From Acinetobacter haemolyticus (lineage in GTDB: Bacteria; Pseudomonadota; Gammaproteobacteria; Pseudomonadales; Moraxellaceae), in contig NZ_OVCN01000007.1 of assembly GCF_900406815.1 (NCBI RefSeq), forward strand, positions 62,001 to 126,000: a stretch of 64,000 nt of DNA. Reading direction: 5' to 3'. Shown piece after piece: positions 30,256 to 37,868 of the stretch. The translations under genes were made by a program, and so were the position numbers. Positions within the stretch are counted from its first letter, which is position 1; every line of letters begins with the position of its first letter. The notes under the pieces were generated by a model, which was not told the DNA's origin, searched no databases, and saw only the letters and a list, made by a program, of their open reading frames with translations.

Positions 30256-31179
30256 TTAGCTTTTAAAAGCCCTCCTACGCTTATTAATCTTATACTGCCC
30301 TCTGCCAAAGCTACGCATATCCTTAATTCTTGCGCGAAGATGTTGGTTATCTTTTTCTGGATTCACTAAATACATTGCAGCCTCAATCGCATTCTGTATT
30401 TGTTCAGGTCTACTCCTATAAATCATACCAATACCCAACTTGCCCTTCCGTAGAAGTTGCTCCTTGTACTCAGGGGAGTTAGAGATAAAGTAATAACCTT
30501 GGTTAGCCGTAATCTCACTCCAACATTGCCCAACCTGTATAGCCATACCAAAATCTTTTTGGTGTTTATGGCCATCGTAGATAAGTAAGACATGACAGTG
30601 ATAACCCTTAGTTGCTCCTTGTTCTAAAGCCCATGCATAACCTTGTAGACCTTTAAAACAAGTATCTTGGTTTTGCACTCGATTTATAAAAGTGCGTAGA
30701 TAGACATTAAATTGCTCAATATCTACAGTATGCTGATGTTTTAGCTCAACACTCAAATCTATACGAATAAATAAAAGTTTGGAGTAATGTTGAGTTAGTT
30801 GTTGTAGATACTCGCGAAGACTACGCTGATTACGTTTTTCTTGAGCCTTTAATTGGATGATCTCAAGTGCAATATTTAACTTCCCGTAATGTAGTAACTC
30901 TAATAAACGAGACATTTGCATAGGAGTAAGATGCCTTACAACAGAGATATCTTCACCATTCAACATTTCATCAATAGCTTTCGTCAAAGAATGAAAGGTT
31001 TCAACACTTTGAGCATATCGTAAGTGGGATTTATAGATTGCCTTAAATCGAGGAATAAGCTGCATTAAACCATCTTTAAAATCTTGCTCACTGTATCTCT
31101 CATATGACACAGAGATAATAAAGCTTTCTATATCAACCAATATTTTAGACTCATTAAGAGTAGGATTAGATGCATCCAT
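30256..31179 (-). CDS. Inovirus Gp2 / YagK-YfjJ-type replication-like protein
   Basis: The C-terminal half resembles the YagK/YfjJ domain of inovirus Gp2-like proteins. These are HUH-type endonucleases that nick DNA to start rolling-circle replication. The H-x-H motif is visible in KGYHCHVLLIYDG, followed by a hydrophilic segment with GQCWSEIT and the conserved AAMYLVNPEKDNQHLR tail. The 307 residues look complete. Such genes are common in chromosomal islands and satellites, where the role is often unknown. A catalytic tyrosine is not assigned with confidence. It appears to be a single-gene unit. Confidence 0.68.
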   Translation of the reverse strand: MDASNPTLNESKILVDIESFIISVSYERYSEQDFKDGLMQLIPRFKAIYKSHLRYAQSVETFHSLTKAIDEMLNGEDISVVRHLTPMQMSRLLELLHYGKLNIALEIIQLKAQEKRNQRSLREYLQQLTQHYSKLLFIRIDLSVELKHQHTVDIEQFNVYLRTFINRVQNQDTCFKGLQGYAWALEQGATKGYHCHVLLIYDGHKHQKDFGMAIQVGQCWSEITANQGYYFISNSPEYKEQLLRKGKLGIGMIYRSRPEQIQNAIEAAMYLVNPEKDNQHLRARIKDMRSFGRGQYKINKRRRAFKS

Positions 31180-31498
31180 ATGTGTTTCCTAGTTTATATT
31201 GAAGACATATAACTAGGAAGTTATTCAAGTTTTACAGAACGTACTTATGTTATGTAATAAGTTGAGTAGATACAATTAATTATGAATGGATATAGATTGA
31301 GTAATAATTATTAATATAATAAGGATATATTCATTATATTAATAACCCACTTATCCTTATAAATAAAAACACCTATTTACTAATATTTAAATTACTAAAT
31401 CGCCCTTAATACCATTGAAACTTAAGATAGCTATGAAAGCTAAACTTGCGTTAGTTTTTTTAATCAGTGATAACAAGTATTACCATTACCCCATGCTT

Positions 31499-31657
31499 CA
31501 ACTCTTCAACTCTTCAACTCTTCAACTCTTCAACTCTTCAATTCTTCAACTCTTCAACTCTTCAACTCTTCAACTCTTCAACTCTTCAACTCTTCAACTC
31601 TTCAACTCTTCAACTCTTCAACTCTTCAACTCTTCAACTCTTCAACTCTTCAACTCT
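31499..31657 (+). repeat. Octanucleotide tandem array, about 20 copies of CAACTCTT
   Basis: The unit CAACTCTT repeats every 8 bp from 31499 for 19 full units plus a partial one. A single variant unit (CAATTCTT) is at 31539. As 8 is not a multiple of 3, all three plus-strand frames read the same repeating octapeptide LQLFNSST, while the minus strand meets TGA in every frame. The array begins some 320 bp upstream of, and ends 151 bp before, the gene at 31809. The surrounding 31180-31808 has no gene I can support. Confidence 0.95.
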
Positions 31658-31808
31658 CAAAATAAACCATTGATATTAATTAAATTAATAAAAATATAAC
31701 CACATGTATTTCGCTAATTATTCTTCAATATAGAAAATATTCCACACTAGTATTTCATATATTTATCCAATATAATTCTACCAGTCGTTCTACATGTAGA
31801 TATAAATA

Positions 31809-32675
31809 ATGAGCAGATTACAAGGCAAAGATGCCCAAAACATAGTCAAAGACAAACGTGGTTTTACAGATCGTGAGATAAATTGGTTTTGGTACCATAA
31901 TCAACATTTCAGACATAACCCATATGTTCAATACAGTTCAATGCTAGAAAAAAGACAAATCGTTCATGCATATTTTGATCTTGAAAAAGATGGTGAGTAT
32001 TTTTTAAAAAGTTCATTAATAAATAAAGATAAATTTCTAGTTAATGAAAGTTACTTTAGTTGGATCGACAAACACGATGACAGATTATTAATATTCACCA
32101 TAAACACAATAATAAAAATGAATTTAACAACACCCCCTATTGTCAAAACAATAAACAACTATGAATATTTTTTAAATTTAATTGACAATTTAAATATAAA
32201 TAAAGATCTAAAAATATCACAACTAATTGAAGCAAGATCAACTTGGTCAAGTCATAAAAGCAAATCAAAAGATACAGAATGGATTAAATATAACGACAGC
32301 AAACAAATTGAATGGGCCTGGGAGTATATTAAAAAAGGAGGTTATCAACCTTTCTTTCCAACACCTCCAATTAGTGAGCACCAAAAATACCTGTATACAC
32401 TTTCCACCATCGATTTAATTGGACATATAAACAATACTGAAGCTAAAGAATTATTCTTAATTAAAATGAAAAAAACATGGTCACAAAAGAAATATAGAGA
32501 TGAAGGAAAAATCAAAAAACCTTATCATATTCCTTTAACCAAAGTTCGACATGAGGAGTTAAAAAAAATGTCTGAATTATTTGAAAAATCTATACCTGAT
32601 GTTTTAGATTTCATAATTGATAAAACATATAATGAATGTATGAGGGATAATGAAGATAAGTTGAAAGAATATTAA
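31809..32675 (+). CDS. Unrecognised protein next to the octamer array
   Basis: I do not recognise this 288-residue protein. It is hydrophilic, lysine- and aromatic-rich, without signal or membrane segments. The start has REINWFWYHNQHFRHNP, and the last 40 residues (LTKVRHEELKKMSELFEKSI) look helical and resemble a ribbon-helix-helix-like tail, though weakly. It is very AT-rich, suggesting recent acquisition. Its stop overlaps the stop of the convergent gene on the other strand by a few bases. The long array just upstream could affect its expression. Confidence 0.6.
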   Translation: MSRLQGKDAQNIVKDKRGFTDREINWFWYHNQHFRHNPYVQYSSMLEKRQIVHAYFDLEKDGEYFLKSSLINKDKFLVNESYFSWIDKHDDRLLIFTINTIIKMNLTTPPIVKTINNYEYFLNLIDNLNINKDLKISQLIEARSTWSSHKSKSKDTEWIKYNDSKQIEWAWEYIKKGGYQPFFPTPPISEHQKYLYTLSTIDLIGHINNTEAKELFLIKMKKTWSQKKYRDEGKIKKPYHIPLTKVRHEELKKMSELFEKSIPDVLDFIIDKTYNECMRDNEDKLKEY

Positions 32676-33598
32676 TGATTCAACTTATTAATTTCTTTCA
32701 TCTCGAAATTTAAAAGTATCTCAGTTAATAAGTCAGGTCTCTTTCTTAATAAATTTTTTATCACTTCAGGCTGATAGGCTGTATTAAATGGAAGTTTCTT
32801 CTTCAGCAAAATTGACGGGTCATCCATCAGCAAGGCATTTTGAAGCTCTCGGCATGTAACTCTTAGTTGTCTAATTTTATTGATATAGGTCTGCTTTCGA
32901 GTTGCAGTTATTATTAAGCCTGAACCTAGTTTATAACTTGGTGGATTTACTTTAAATTGTTTGAACTCTTGTTGAAGCTCTTCTAGAGTTCTCATTTTTT
33001 CTTCTAATTGGGTTGTTATCCACTCCTTATCAAATTGCTTAAGTACAGAGTCTAATTCAGGCAAGATACTCTCTACAGCAGCATTCAAATTATTCCACTT
33101 TCCTTGGGTTTGAGCTTTATTCAGCATAAAATCAAAAATCACTTGATGCTTTTTATATAAATTCTTTTGATACCGTTTATTTGCTCCACGCGCTCCTCTT
33201 ATTCTAATATTAATTTTATTACTAAAGAGAACATCTACATCCATCTCAGCATACAGATTAATTATTTCTTTGTACGCTTTTTTTATTTCTTTATCTGAGA
33301 GCTCATCAAATTGTTCTATCAGCTCGAAGATGAGACTTAAAACCTCTAAAAAGTCATGGCTTGAATAAGTTTTATTATATCTTTTAACAATAATAGACTG
33401 CTCCATGAGCTCAACAATTTGTTGTAACTCCTCCTCCTTAAAACTCCTCTGAATCTCTTGCAAATAAGCTAGATTTAAATCATCCCTATCGGGTGCTTCG
33501 ACATCGTGCTCATATCCAGCTTTCGTACAGTAGTTAAGAAATCCTTGGCACACTTCAAACAAAAAAGTATATAACTCATCTATATCAACATAGGCCAT
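32672..33598 (-). CDS. Unrecognised helical protein
   Basis: The 308 residues are almost wholly helical by composition and rich in glutamate, leucine and lysine, with a coiled-coil-like stretch (EKMRTLEELQQEFKQFK). No motif or family is recognised, and there is no signal or membrane segment. It is convergent with the unrecognised gene to its left, overlapping at the stop codons, and divergent from the small PrtN-like gene at 33751, with a 152-bp AT-rich promoter region between. Its position beside the integrase makes it a cargo gene of the island. Confidence 0.6.
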   Translation of the reverse strand: MAYVDIDELYTFLFEVCQGFLNYCTKAGYEHDVEAPDRDDLNLAYLQEIQRSFKEEELQQIVELMEQSIIVKRYNKTYSSHDFLEVLSLIFELIEQFDELSDKEIKKAYKEIINLYAEMDVDVLFSNKINIRIRGARGANKRYQKNLYKKHQVIFDFMLNKAQTQGKWNNLNAAVESILPELDSVLKQFDKEWITTQLEEKMRTLEELQQEFKQFKVNPPSYKLGSGLIITATRKQTYINKIRQLRVTCRELQNALLMDDPSILLKKKLPFNTAYQPEVIKNLLRKRPDLLTEILLNFEMKEINKLNH

Positions 33599-33750
33599 AC
33601 TACCACCAAATGTATATTTTGTTATTTATCAACATCTAATCATATCACTATAGTTAAGTTATTAATTACTTAACTTAAATTATATAACTCTTAAATTAAA
33701 ATTATTACGATAAAAATATCAATAATTAGCAAATGTAGGAAAACTTATTT

Positions 33751-34023
33751 ATGGGAGCTTTAAAGCTTAGTACATCAGATTACTTATTTATTAGATATCG
33801 ATCTATGACGATTGAACTAATGACAATTGTCTCAGACTACTACCCACATCTGAGTAAGGCAGAAGCCTTGAGAAAAGCAAACAACTGTGAGTTTCCTTTC
33901 TCAGTGTTTAAAATAGATAAAAGCAAGCGTGCGCCTTTTCTGGTGCACGTCAAAGATCTTGCGGATGTTTTAGATAAACAATATTCAGACGCCTCAAAAG
34001 ACTTTGCTACGTTTCATCAATGA
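33751..34023 (+). CDS. PrtN-like (pyocin activator family) small regulator
   Basis: This 90-residue protein resembles the PrtN/pyocin-activator family: LFIRYRSMTIELMTIVSDYYPHL, then KAEALRKANNCEFPFSVFKI and KRAPFLVHVKDLADVLDKQ. Small proteins of this type often sit next to tyrosine integrases in islands, where an excisionase- or activator-like role is plausible. Its last 17 bases overlap the end of the convergent integrase gene, so the two may interfere in expression. The ATG has AGGA some distance upstream. Confidence 0.65.
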   Translation: MGALKLSTSDYLFIRYRSMTIELMTIVSDYYPHLSKAEALRKANNCEFPFSVFKIDKSKRAPFLVHVKDLADVLDKQYSDASKDFATFHQ

Positions 34024-35155
34024 GGCGTAGCACCTCTTCCAACTGCATAACGTTTCTTCTAGCTTTTACGGAAACATAACGCTGCAAACTGCTCCAAGAA
34101 TCATGCAAGCTTACTTTTTGAATTTCAGGAATTGTAAAGCTTTGTTCTGCAAGTCTAGTACACCCTTCATGTCTTAAATCATGAAAACGCAAATCCTCAA
34201 TTCCAAGCATCTTGCATGCCTCTCGAAATTCTTTACCTAAACTCTTCGCATTCAGAGGTAAGAGTAGATTCTCATTATGACCTAATTTAAGCATTCTGCT
34301 ACGGACTTCATCATTCATTAAGCGTTCGATAATCATTTTGCACGGTTCTAAAACATCAAAGGTTTTATGATTTCCCTTCGAACCATTAGGATTTTTCAGG
34401 TCATGAACTTTCCAGGACGAATGATGTTGGTCGTAATCATCTAAGCTTAAACGGGTTAATTCTGCTTCACGTCTACAAGAAAAGATCGCAAACCAGATCA
34501 CTAAATGCATCGGGTACTTCGTCCCATATCTATTAAGCTTCCAACGTTCTAAAAAATACTTTGTTAAAGCAATCAACTCTGCATTCGTTGGTAATCTATC
34601 TCGTTTCTTACTCGGAGAGATTTGACGTGTTTTTCTCAGTTGGGCTGTAGCCTTATCAAAACTATTTAAATCAATATCTATGTCCCACATTACAGCAGCA
34701 TGAGCCAAGACACCACGAATATGAAGAAGTTCATGTTGCTGAGTACTTGTTGCAATTGGATCTAAATCTAGGTGAGGAATCCCAGCTTTTCTTAATGCAA
34801 CATGATCGGCCAAATGTACTGATTTTATTTTTGTGATAATATTGCGCGCTATCGGAAACTTCTTAATTAAGTTTAGAGAATAGCGTTTCGTCCTTCCGTA
34901 CTCGCTCCCAACTTCTTCCAAATATTTATCAATGGCATCAGCCAAGGTTAGGTCTATTAGTTTTTCTTTGCCTAACAAAATATCTGGATTTTCTTGAATC
35001 TCAACTTCTCTTTTCTTAAGCCAGTTTTCCGCCACTTTCTTTGAATGGAAAGTTTTGCTTTCAGAAAAGGCTGGATATCCCTTTCGATTGATTCGGATCG
35101 CTGCACGGTAACTCACACTGCCATCTGCACCTTTTCTAGCTGTAACTGAACCCAT
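34007..35155 (-). CDS. Tyrosine recombinase / island integrase
   Basis: This 382-residue phage-type integrase has an N-terminal Arm/SAM-like region (SVTARKGADGSVSYRAAIR) and a catalytic domain with the arginine in SCRREAELTRL, the H-x-x-R box in RFHDLRHEGCTRL, the later HDSWSSLQ histidine, and the tyrosine in QRYVSV. It is transcribed away from dusA. It should recombine the 17-bp core in the 5' part of dusA. The gene start is 191 bp from the right core, the usual layout for dusA-targeting islands. Confidence 0.94.
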   Translation of the reverse strand: MGSVTARKGADGSVSYRAAIRINRKGYPAFSESKTFHSKKVAENWLKKREVEIQENPDILLGKEKLIDLTLADAIDKYLEEVGSEYGRTKRYSLNLIKKFPIARNIITKIKSVHLADHVALRKAGIPHLDLDPIATSTQQHELLHIRGVLAHAAVMWDIDIDLNSFDKATAQLRKTRQISPSKKRDRLPTNAELIALTKYFLERWKLNRYGTKYPMHLVIWFAIFSCRREAELTRLSLDDYDQHHSSWKVHDLKNPNGSKGNHKTFDVLEPCKMIIERLMNDEVRSRMLKLGHNENLLLPLNAKSLGKEFREACKMLGIEDLRFHDLRHEGCTRLAEQSFTIPEIQKVSLHDSWSSLQRYVSVKARRNVMQLEEVLRLIDET

Positions 35156-35157
35156 AA

Positions 35158-35206
35158 TTTACACCACAAACTATTTTTCGCATTATGGTGTAAAATTTGG
35201 TGTAAA
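35158..35206. promoter_or_regulatory. Candidate integrase arm-type sites, right end
   Basis: GGTGTAAA occurs directly at 35187-35194 and 35199-35206, and inverted (TTTACACC) at 35158-35165, just upstream of the integrase start. The same octamer is found twice next to the left core. Binding here could also autoregulate the integrase promoter. Confidence 0.5.
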
Positions 35207-35288
35207 TGCAAACAGCAAAACTCATATTCACAGGTGTTACCATGCGTTTACGCAGATTCAAATACTAGACATAAAGGTATGATTTTAA

Positions 35289-36308
35289 ATGAGTATTAAC
35301 AAAAACCTTGAAACAACTGGTAATCCAAGAATCAGTGTAGCACCGATGATGGATTGGACAACGAAAGATTATCGTTTCTTTGCGCGTTTGTTTAATCCGA
35401 ATATTGTCTTATATACCGAAATGGTCACCACTGGTGCAATCATTTATGGTGGTGCAAATCGTCATTTAGACTTCAATAAAGAAGAACATCCAATTGTATT
35501 ACAGCTCGGGGGTTCCAATCCGCAAGAGCTCGCAACTTGTACCAAAATGGCTGAAGACTGGGGCTATGATGAGGTCAATTTAAATGTCGGCTGCCCAAGT
35601 GATCGCGTACAAAATAATAAAATCGGCGCATGTTTAATGGCGGAGCCTAATCTTGTTGCTGAATGTATTCATAGCATGCAAAAAGCTGTGTCAATTCCTG
35701 TGACAGTCAAACATCGTATCGGGATTGATGACATGCAATCCTATGAAGAAATGTTGCATTTTGTCGATACAGTCGCTGCAACAGGTTGTACCCACTTTAT
35801 CGTGCATGCACGTATCGCGATTTTGCAAGGACTATCACCAAAAGAAAATCGAGAAGTGCCACCGCTACGCTATGAAGATGTCTATCGTTTAAAACAAGAG
35901 CGCCCACATCTTACTATTGAAATTAATGGTGGTATTAAAACCTTTGATGAAACCCAACAACATCTACAACATGTGGATGGTGTCATGATTGGACGTGAGG
36001 CGTATCATAATCCTTATCTGCTCGCAGAAATGGGACAACTTTGGAATCTAGAAGCCCCTGATCGTTTTGAAATTATGCAACAAATGATGCCATATATTCA
36101 TCAACGTGTTGCTGAAGGTGCACCATTATCGATTATCACACGCCATATTCTGGGTTTGTTTCAAAACTTGCCAGGTGCGCGTAAATGGCGTCAAGCGTTA
36201 AGTGGTGGGAATGCAAAAACCATCAATGATATTGAAAATGCAATCCAAAATATCCAAGCGGCCATGCAACGCACGGAAGATTATATTCAGGCACAAAAGT
36301 GTGATTAA
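35289..36308 (+). CDS. dusA: tRNA-dihydrouridine synthase A
   Basis: DusA is an FMN enzyme that reduces uridine at positions 20/20a in the tRNA D-loop. The typical PRISVAPMMDWTTKDYR start, NLNVGCPSDRVQNNKIGACLM (catalytic cysteine in VGCPS) and VDGVMIGREAYHNPY are present; the 339 residues are complete. The first 14 or so codons (MSINKNLETTGNP) come from the island and differ from the displaced native start at 8987. The ATG has AAAGG a few bases further upstream. Expression now depends on island-supplied sequence. Confidence 0.96.
   Translation: MSINKNLETTGNPRISVAPMMDWTTKDYRFFARLFNPNIVLYTEMVTTGAIIYGGANRHLDFNKEEHPIVLQLGGSNPQELATCTKMAEDWGYDEVNLNVGCPSDRVQNNKIGACLMAEPNLVAECIHSMQKAVSIPVTVKHRIGIDDMQSYEEMLHFVDTVAATGCTHFIVHARIAILQGLSPKENREVPPLRYEDVYRLKQERPHLTIEINGGIKTFDETQQHLQHVDGVMIGREAYHNPYLLAEMGQLWNLEAPDRFEIMQQMMPYIHQRVAEGAPLSIITRHILGLFQNLPGARKWRQALSGGNAKTINDIENAIQNIQAAMQRTEDYIQAQKCD
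35346..35362 (+). repeat. Right attachment-site core within dusA
   Basis: It is identical over 17 bases to 9044-9060. It lies at codons 20-25 of the rebuilt dusA, so the island restores the reading frame when it integrates. Confidence 0.85.
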
Positions 36309-36319
36309 AATCACACTTT
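36296..36319 (+). terminator. dusA terminator hairpin overlapping the stop codon
   Basis: AAAGTGTGAT (36296-36305) pairs with ATCACACTTT (36310-36319) around TAAA, which contains the dusA stop; a CCCTTTTATT tract follows. Confidence 0.7.
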
Positions 36320-36387
36320 ACCCTTTTATTCAATAAAAATGAAATATTATTTTACAAATCATTTTATTTAAACTAAACAAACCTCAA

Positions 36388-36419
36388 AGGCATGAAAAAA
36401 AAAAGAATTATTCATGCCT
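36388..36419 (+). terminator. Second hairpin downstream of dusA
   Basis: AGGCATGAA pairs perfectly with TTCATGCCT across a 14-base A-rich loop, followed by CTATTTTTAT. It is a back-up terminator or a repeat; the T run supports a terminator. Confidence 0.6.
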
Positions 36420-36565
36420 CTATTTTTATAAGTTATCCACAACACCTACCAAATGATACATTATTACATTACAAGTGACTTTTCAGATGATTTTTCGCTT
36501 ACCATGTCTTCCGCCAAGAGTCTGGCATTAAGTCTGGTTATTTAGAAATGCGATAGAGTTTGAAG

Positions 36566-37021
36566 ATGATTTATGATGCGCCCTCAGTTGATCACAGCAT
36601 GGTACACACCCCACCTCATCAATTGATTGTGACCACCCCAAAACAACCTGATATAGATGTCATGGCATTTGCACAAAAGTTAACACGCAGAGCGTCTTAT
36701 CGTAGCTCGTCTCAATGTGCTAAATTTGTCAGAATTGCTTTGCAATCAGCGGGTGCTAAAATCGTTAATCATCCTGTTGCCGCCTCAGACTGGGGTAGAA
36801 CTCTACAAGAAATTGGTTATAAAAAAATTACACCTGCTTTTGATAACCCTCAAAAGGGTGATATTTATATTATTCATCGCACAAAAAAACATCGTTACGG
36901 TCATATTGCCGGCTTCTCAGGCACTCAATGGATCTCTGATTTTAAACAACGTAGTCATGAAATTTATAAAGATAAAAATGTGACATATAGTTATTACCGT
37001 TTAGGTTCAAATTACATCTAA
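36566..37021 (+). CDS. CHAP/NlpC-P60-like cysteine peptidase domain protein
   Basis: The 151 residues contain a papain-like amidase pattern: the cysteine in SSQCAKFVRIAL near residue 50, a following region with DWGRTLQEIGY, and the histidine in RYGHIAGF near 112. These are the catalytic pair of CHAP and NlpC/P60 enzymes that cut peptidoglycan peptides. No signal peptide is visible, so export would need another route or the role is cytoplasmic. I chose ATG 36566 over the TTG two codons earlier. Upstream 36420-36565 holds its promoter. Confidence 0.6.
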   Translation: MIYDAPSVDHSMVHTPPHQLIVTTPKQPDIDVMAFAQKLTRRASYRSSSQCAKFVRIALQSAGAKIVNHPVAASDWGRTLQEIGYKKITPAFDNPQKGDIYIIHRTKKHRYGHIAGFSGTQWISDFKQRSHEIYKDKNVTYSYYRLGSNYI

Positions 37022-37028
37022 TTTAAGC

Positions 37029-37051
37029 AAGGGCTGAGATCATCAGCCCTT
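37029..37051. terminator. Bidirectional terminator between CHAP gene and tcdA
   Basis: AAGGGCTGA (37029-37037) pairs with TCAGCCCTT (37043-37051) with a 5-base loop, between convergent genes and overlapping the tcdA stop. Confidence 0.7.
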
Positions 37052-37807
37052 CTTTGCATCTAGCTTTCTCAAAACCTCTGCAACTGCCACCATCGCAAAA
37101 CTTGACGTCACCACCACGGCTGAACCATAGCCACCACAACGTAGACCAGCACTTGGACACACCTCTGCGCTCGAAAATGGATTATCGATCGAATATACGC
37201 AAGTGATGCCAAATTTCTCTTTGGGCTTTTTGCAAATCCCCATAGAACGAAGTTGTGTACGCAACTTTGCCAACATCGGATCTTGCTCGGTCTTCGACAA
37301 ATCTGCCACACGAATTTTCAGTGGATCTAGCTTACCGCCTGCACCGCCCGAAACAATCAAGGGAATCTTGTTAAAGCGACAATGCAACATCAAGGCAAGC
37401 TTGGCTTTGACGTCATCTATACAATCTAAAATAATGGTGGGAACTGGATCTAATATTTCTTTGACATTTTCAGGTGTGAGGTAGTCATCAATCACATTCA
37501 CTTTCATGCGTGGATTAATCTGACGGCAACGCTCAGCCATCACTTCAATTTTCTCTTGTCCCAGTGTCGAACTCATTGCAGGCAATTGACGGTTAATATT
37601 CGATGCCGCAACGACATCCATATCCACCAAAGTGAGCTCACCAATCCCTGTACGTGCCAGTGCTTCGACTGCCCAACTTCCTACACCACCAACACCGATC
37701 ACCATCACATGACTGTTTTCATAATGATTAAATGAACTTTCTCCATAAATCTTTGCCACCCCAGCAAAACGGCGCTCATATTCATCATTTACAGGTACAT
37801 CAGTCAT
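37043..37807 (-). CDS. tcdA: tRNA threonylcarbamoyladenosine dehydratase
   Basis: TcdA (CsdL/YgdL) is an E1-like ThiF-family enzyme that uses ATP to cyclise t6A to ct6A in tRNA. The nucleotide-binding GVGGVGSWAVEALARTG and the VDMDVVAASNINRQLPA segment are typical, as are DCIDDVKAKLALM and the C-terminal PSAGLRCGGYGS. At 254 residues it is full length. It is a single-gene unit ending in a shared terminator. Confidence 0.93.
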   Translation of the reverse strand: MTDVPVNDEYERRFAGVAKIYGESSFNHYENSHVMVIGVGGVGSWAVEALARTGIGELTLVDMDVVAASNINRQLPAMSSTLGQEKIEVMAERCRQINPRMKVNVIDDYLTPENVKEILDPVPTIILDCIDDVKAKLALMLHCRFNKIPLIVSGGAGGKLDPLKIRVADLSKTEQDPMLAKLRTQLRSMGICKKPKEKFGITCVYSIDNPFSSAEVCPSAGLRCGGYGSAVVVTSSFAMVAVAEVLRKLDAKKG

Positions 37808-37868
37808 AACAGTGGTGATCTATACATTTCAGCAAAGCGCTATTTTAACGTGTTTCACATGGTTTGGG

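Noticed and set aside
31499..31657. CRISPR array
   Set aside because: The repeat unit is 8 bp with no spacers and no cas genes are present, so it is a simple tandem repeat.
31433..31699. Open frame through the octamer array encoding repeated LQLFNSST
   Set aside because: The frame is open only because the repeat has no stop in any plus frame; flanking residues look non-coding. It is kept as a repeat, not a gene.
9061..35345. Apparent absence of CTCGAG sites inside the island while at least five occur from 41834 to 57800
   Set aside because: Only a few sites would be expected in 26 kb of AT-rich DNA, and the scan was by eye, so avoidance is not supported.
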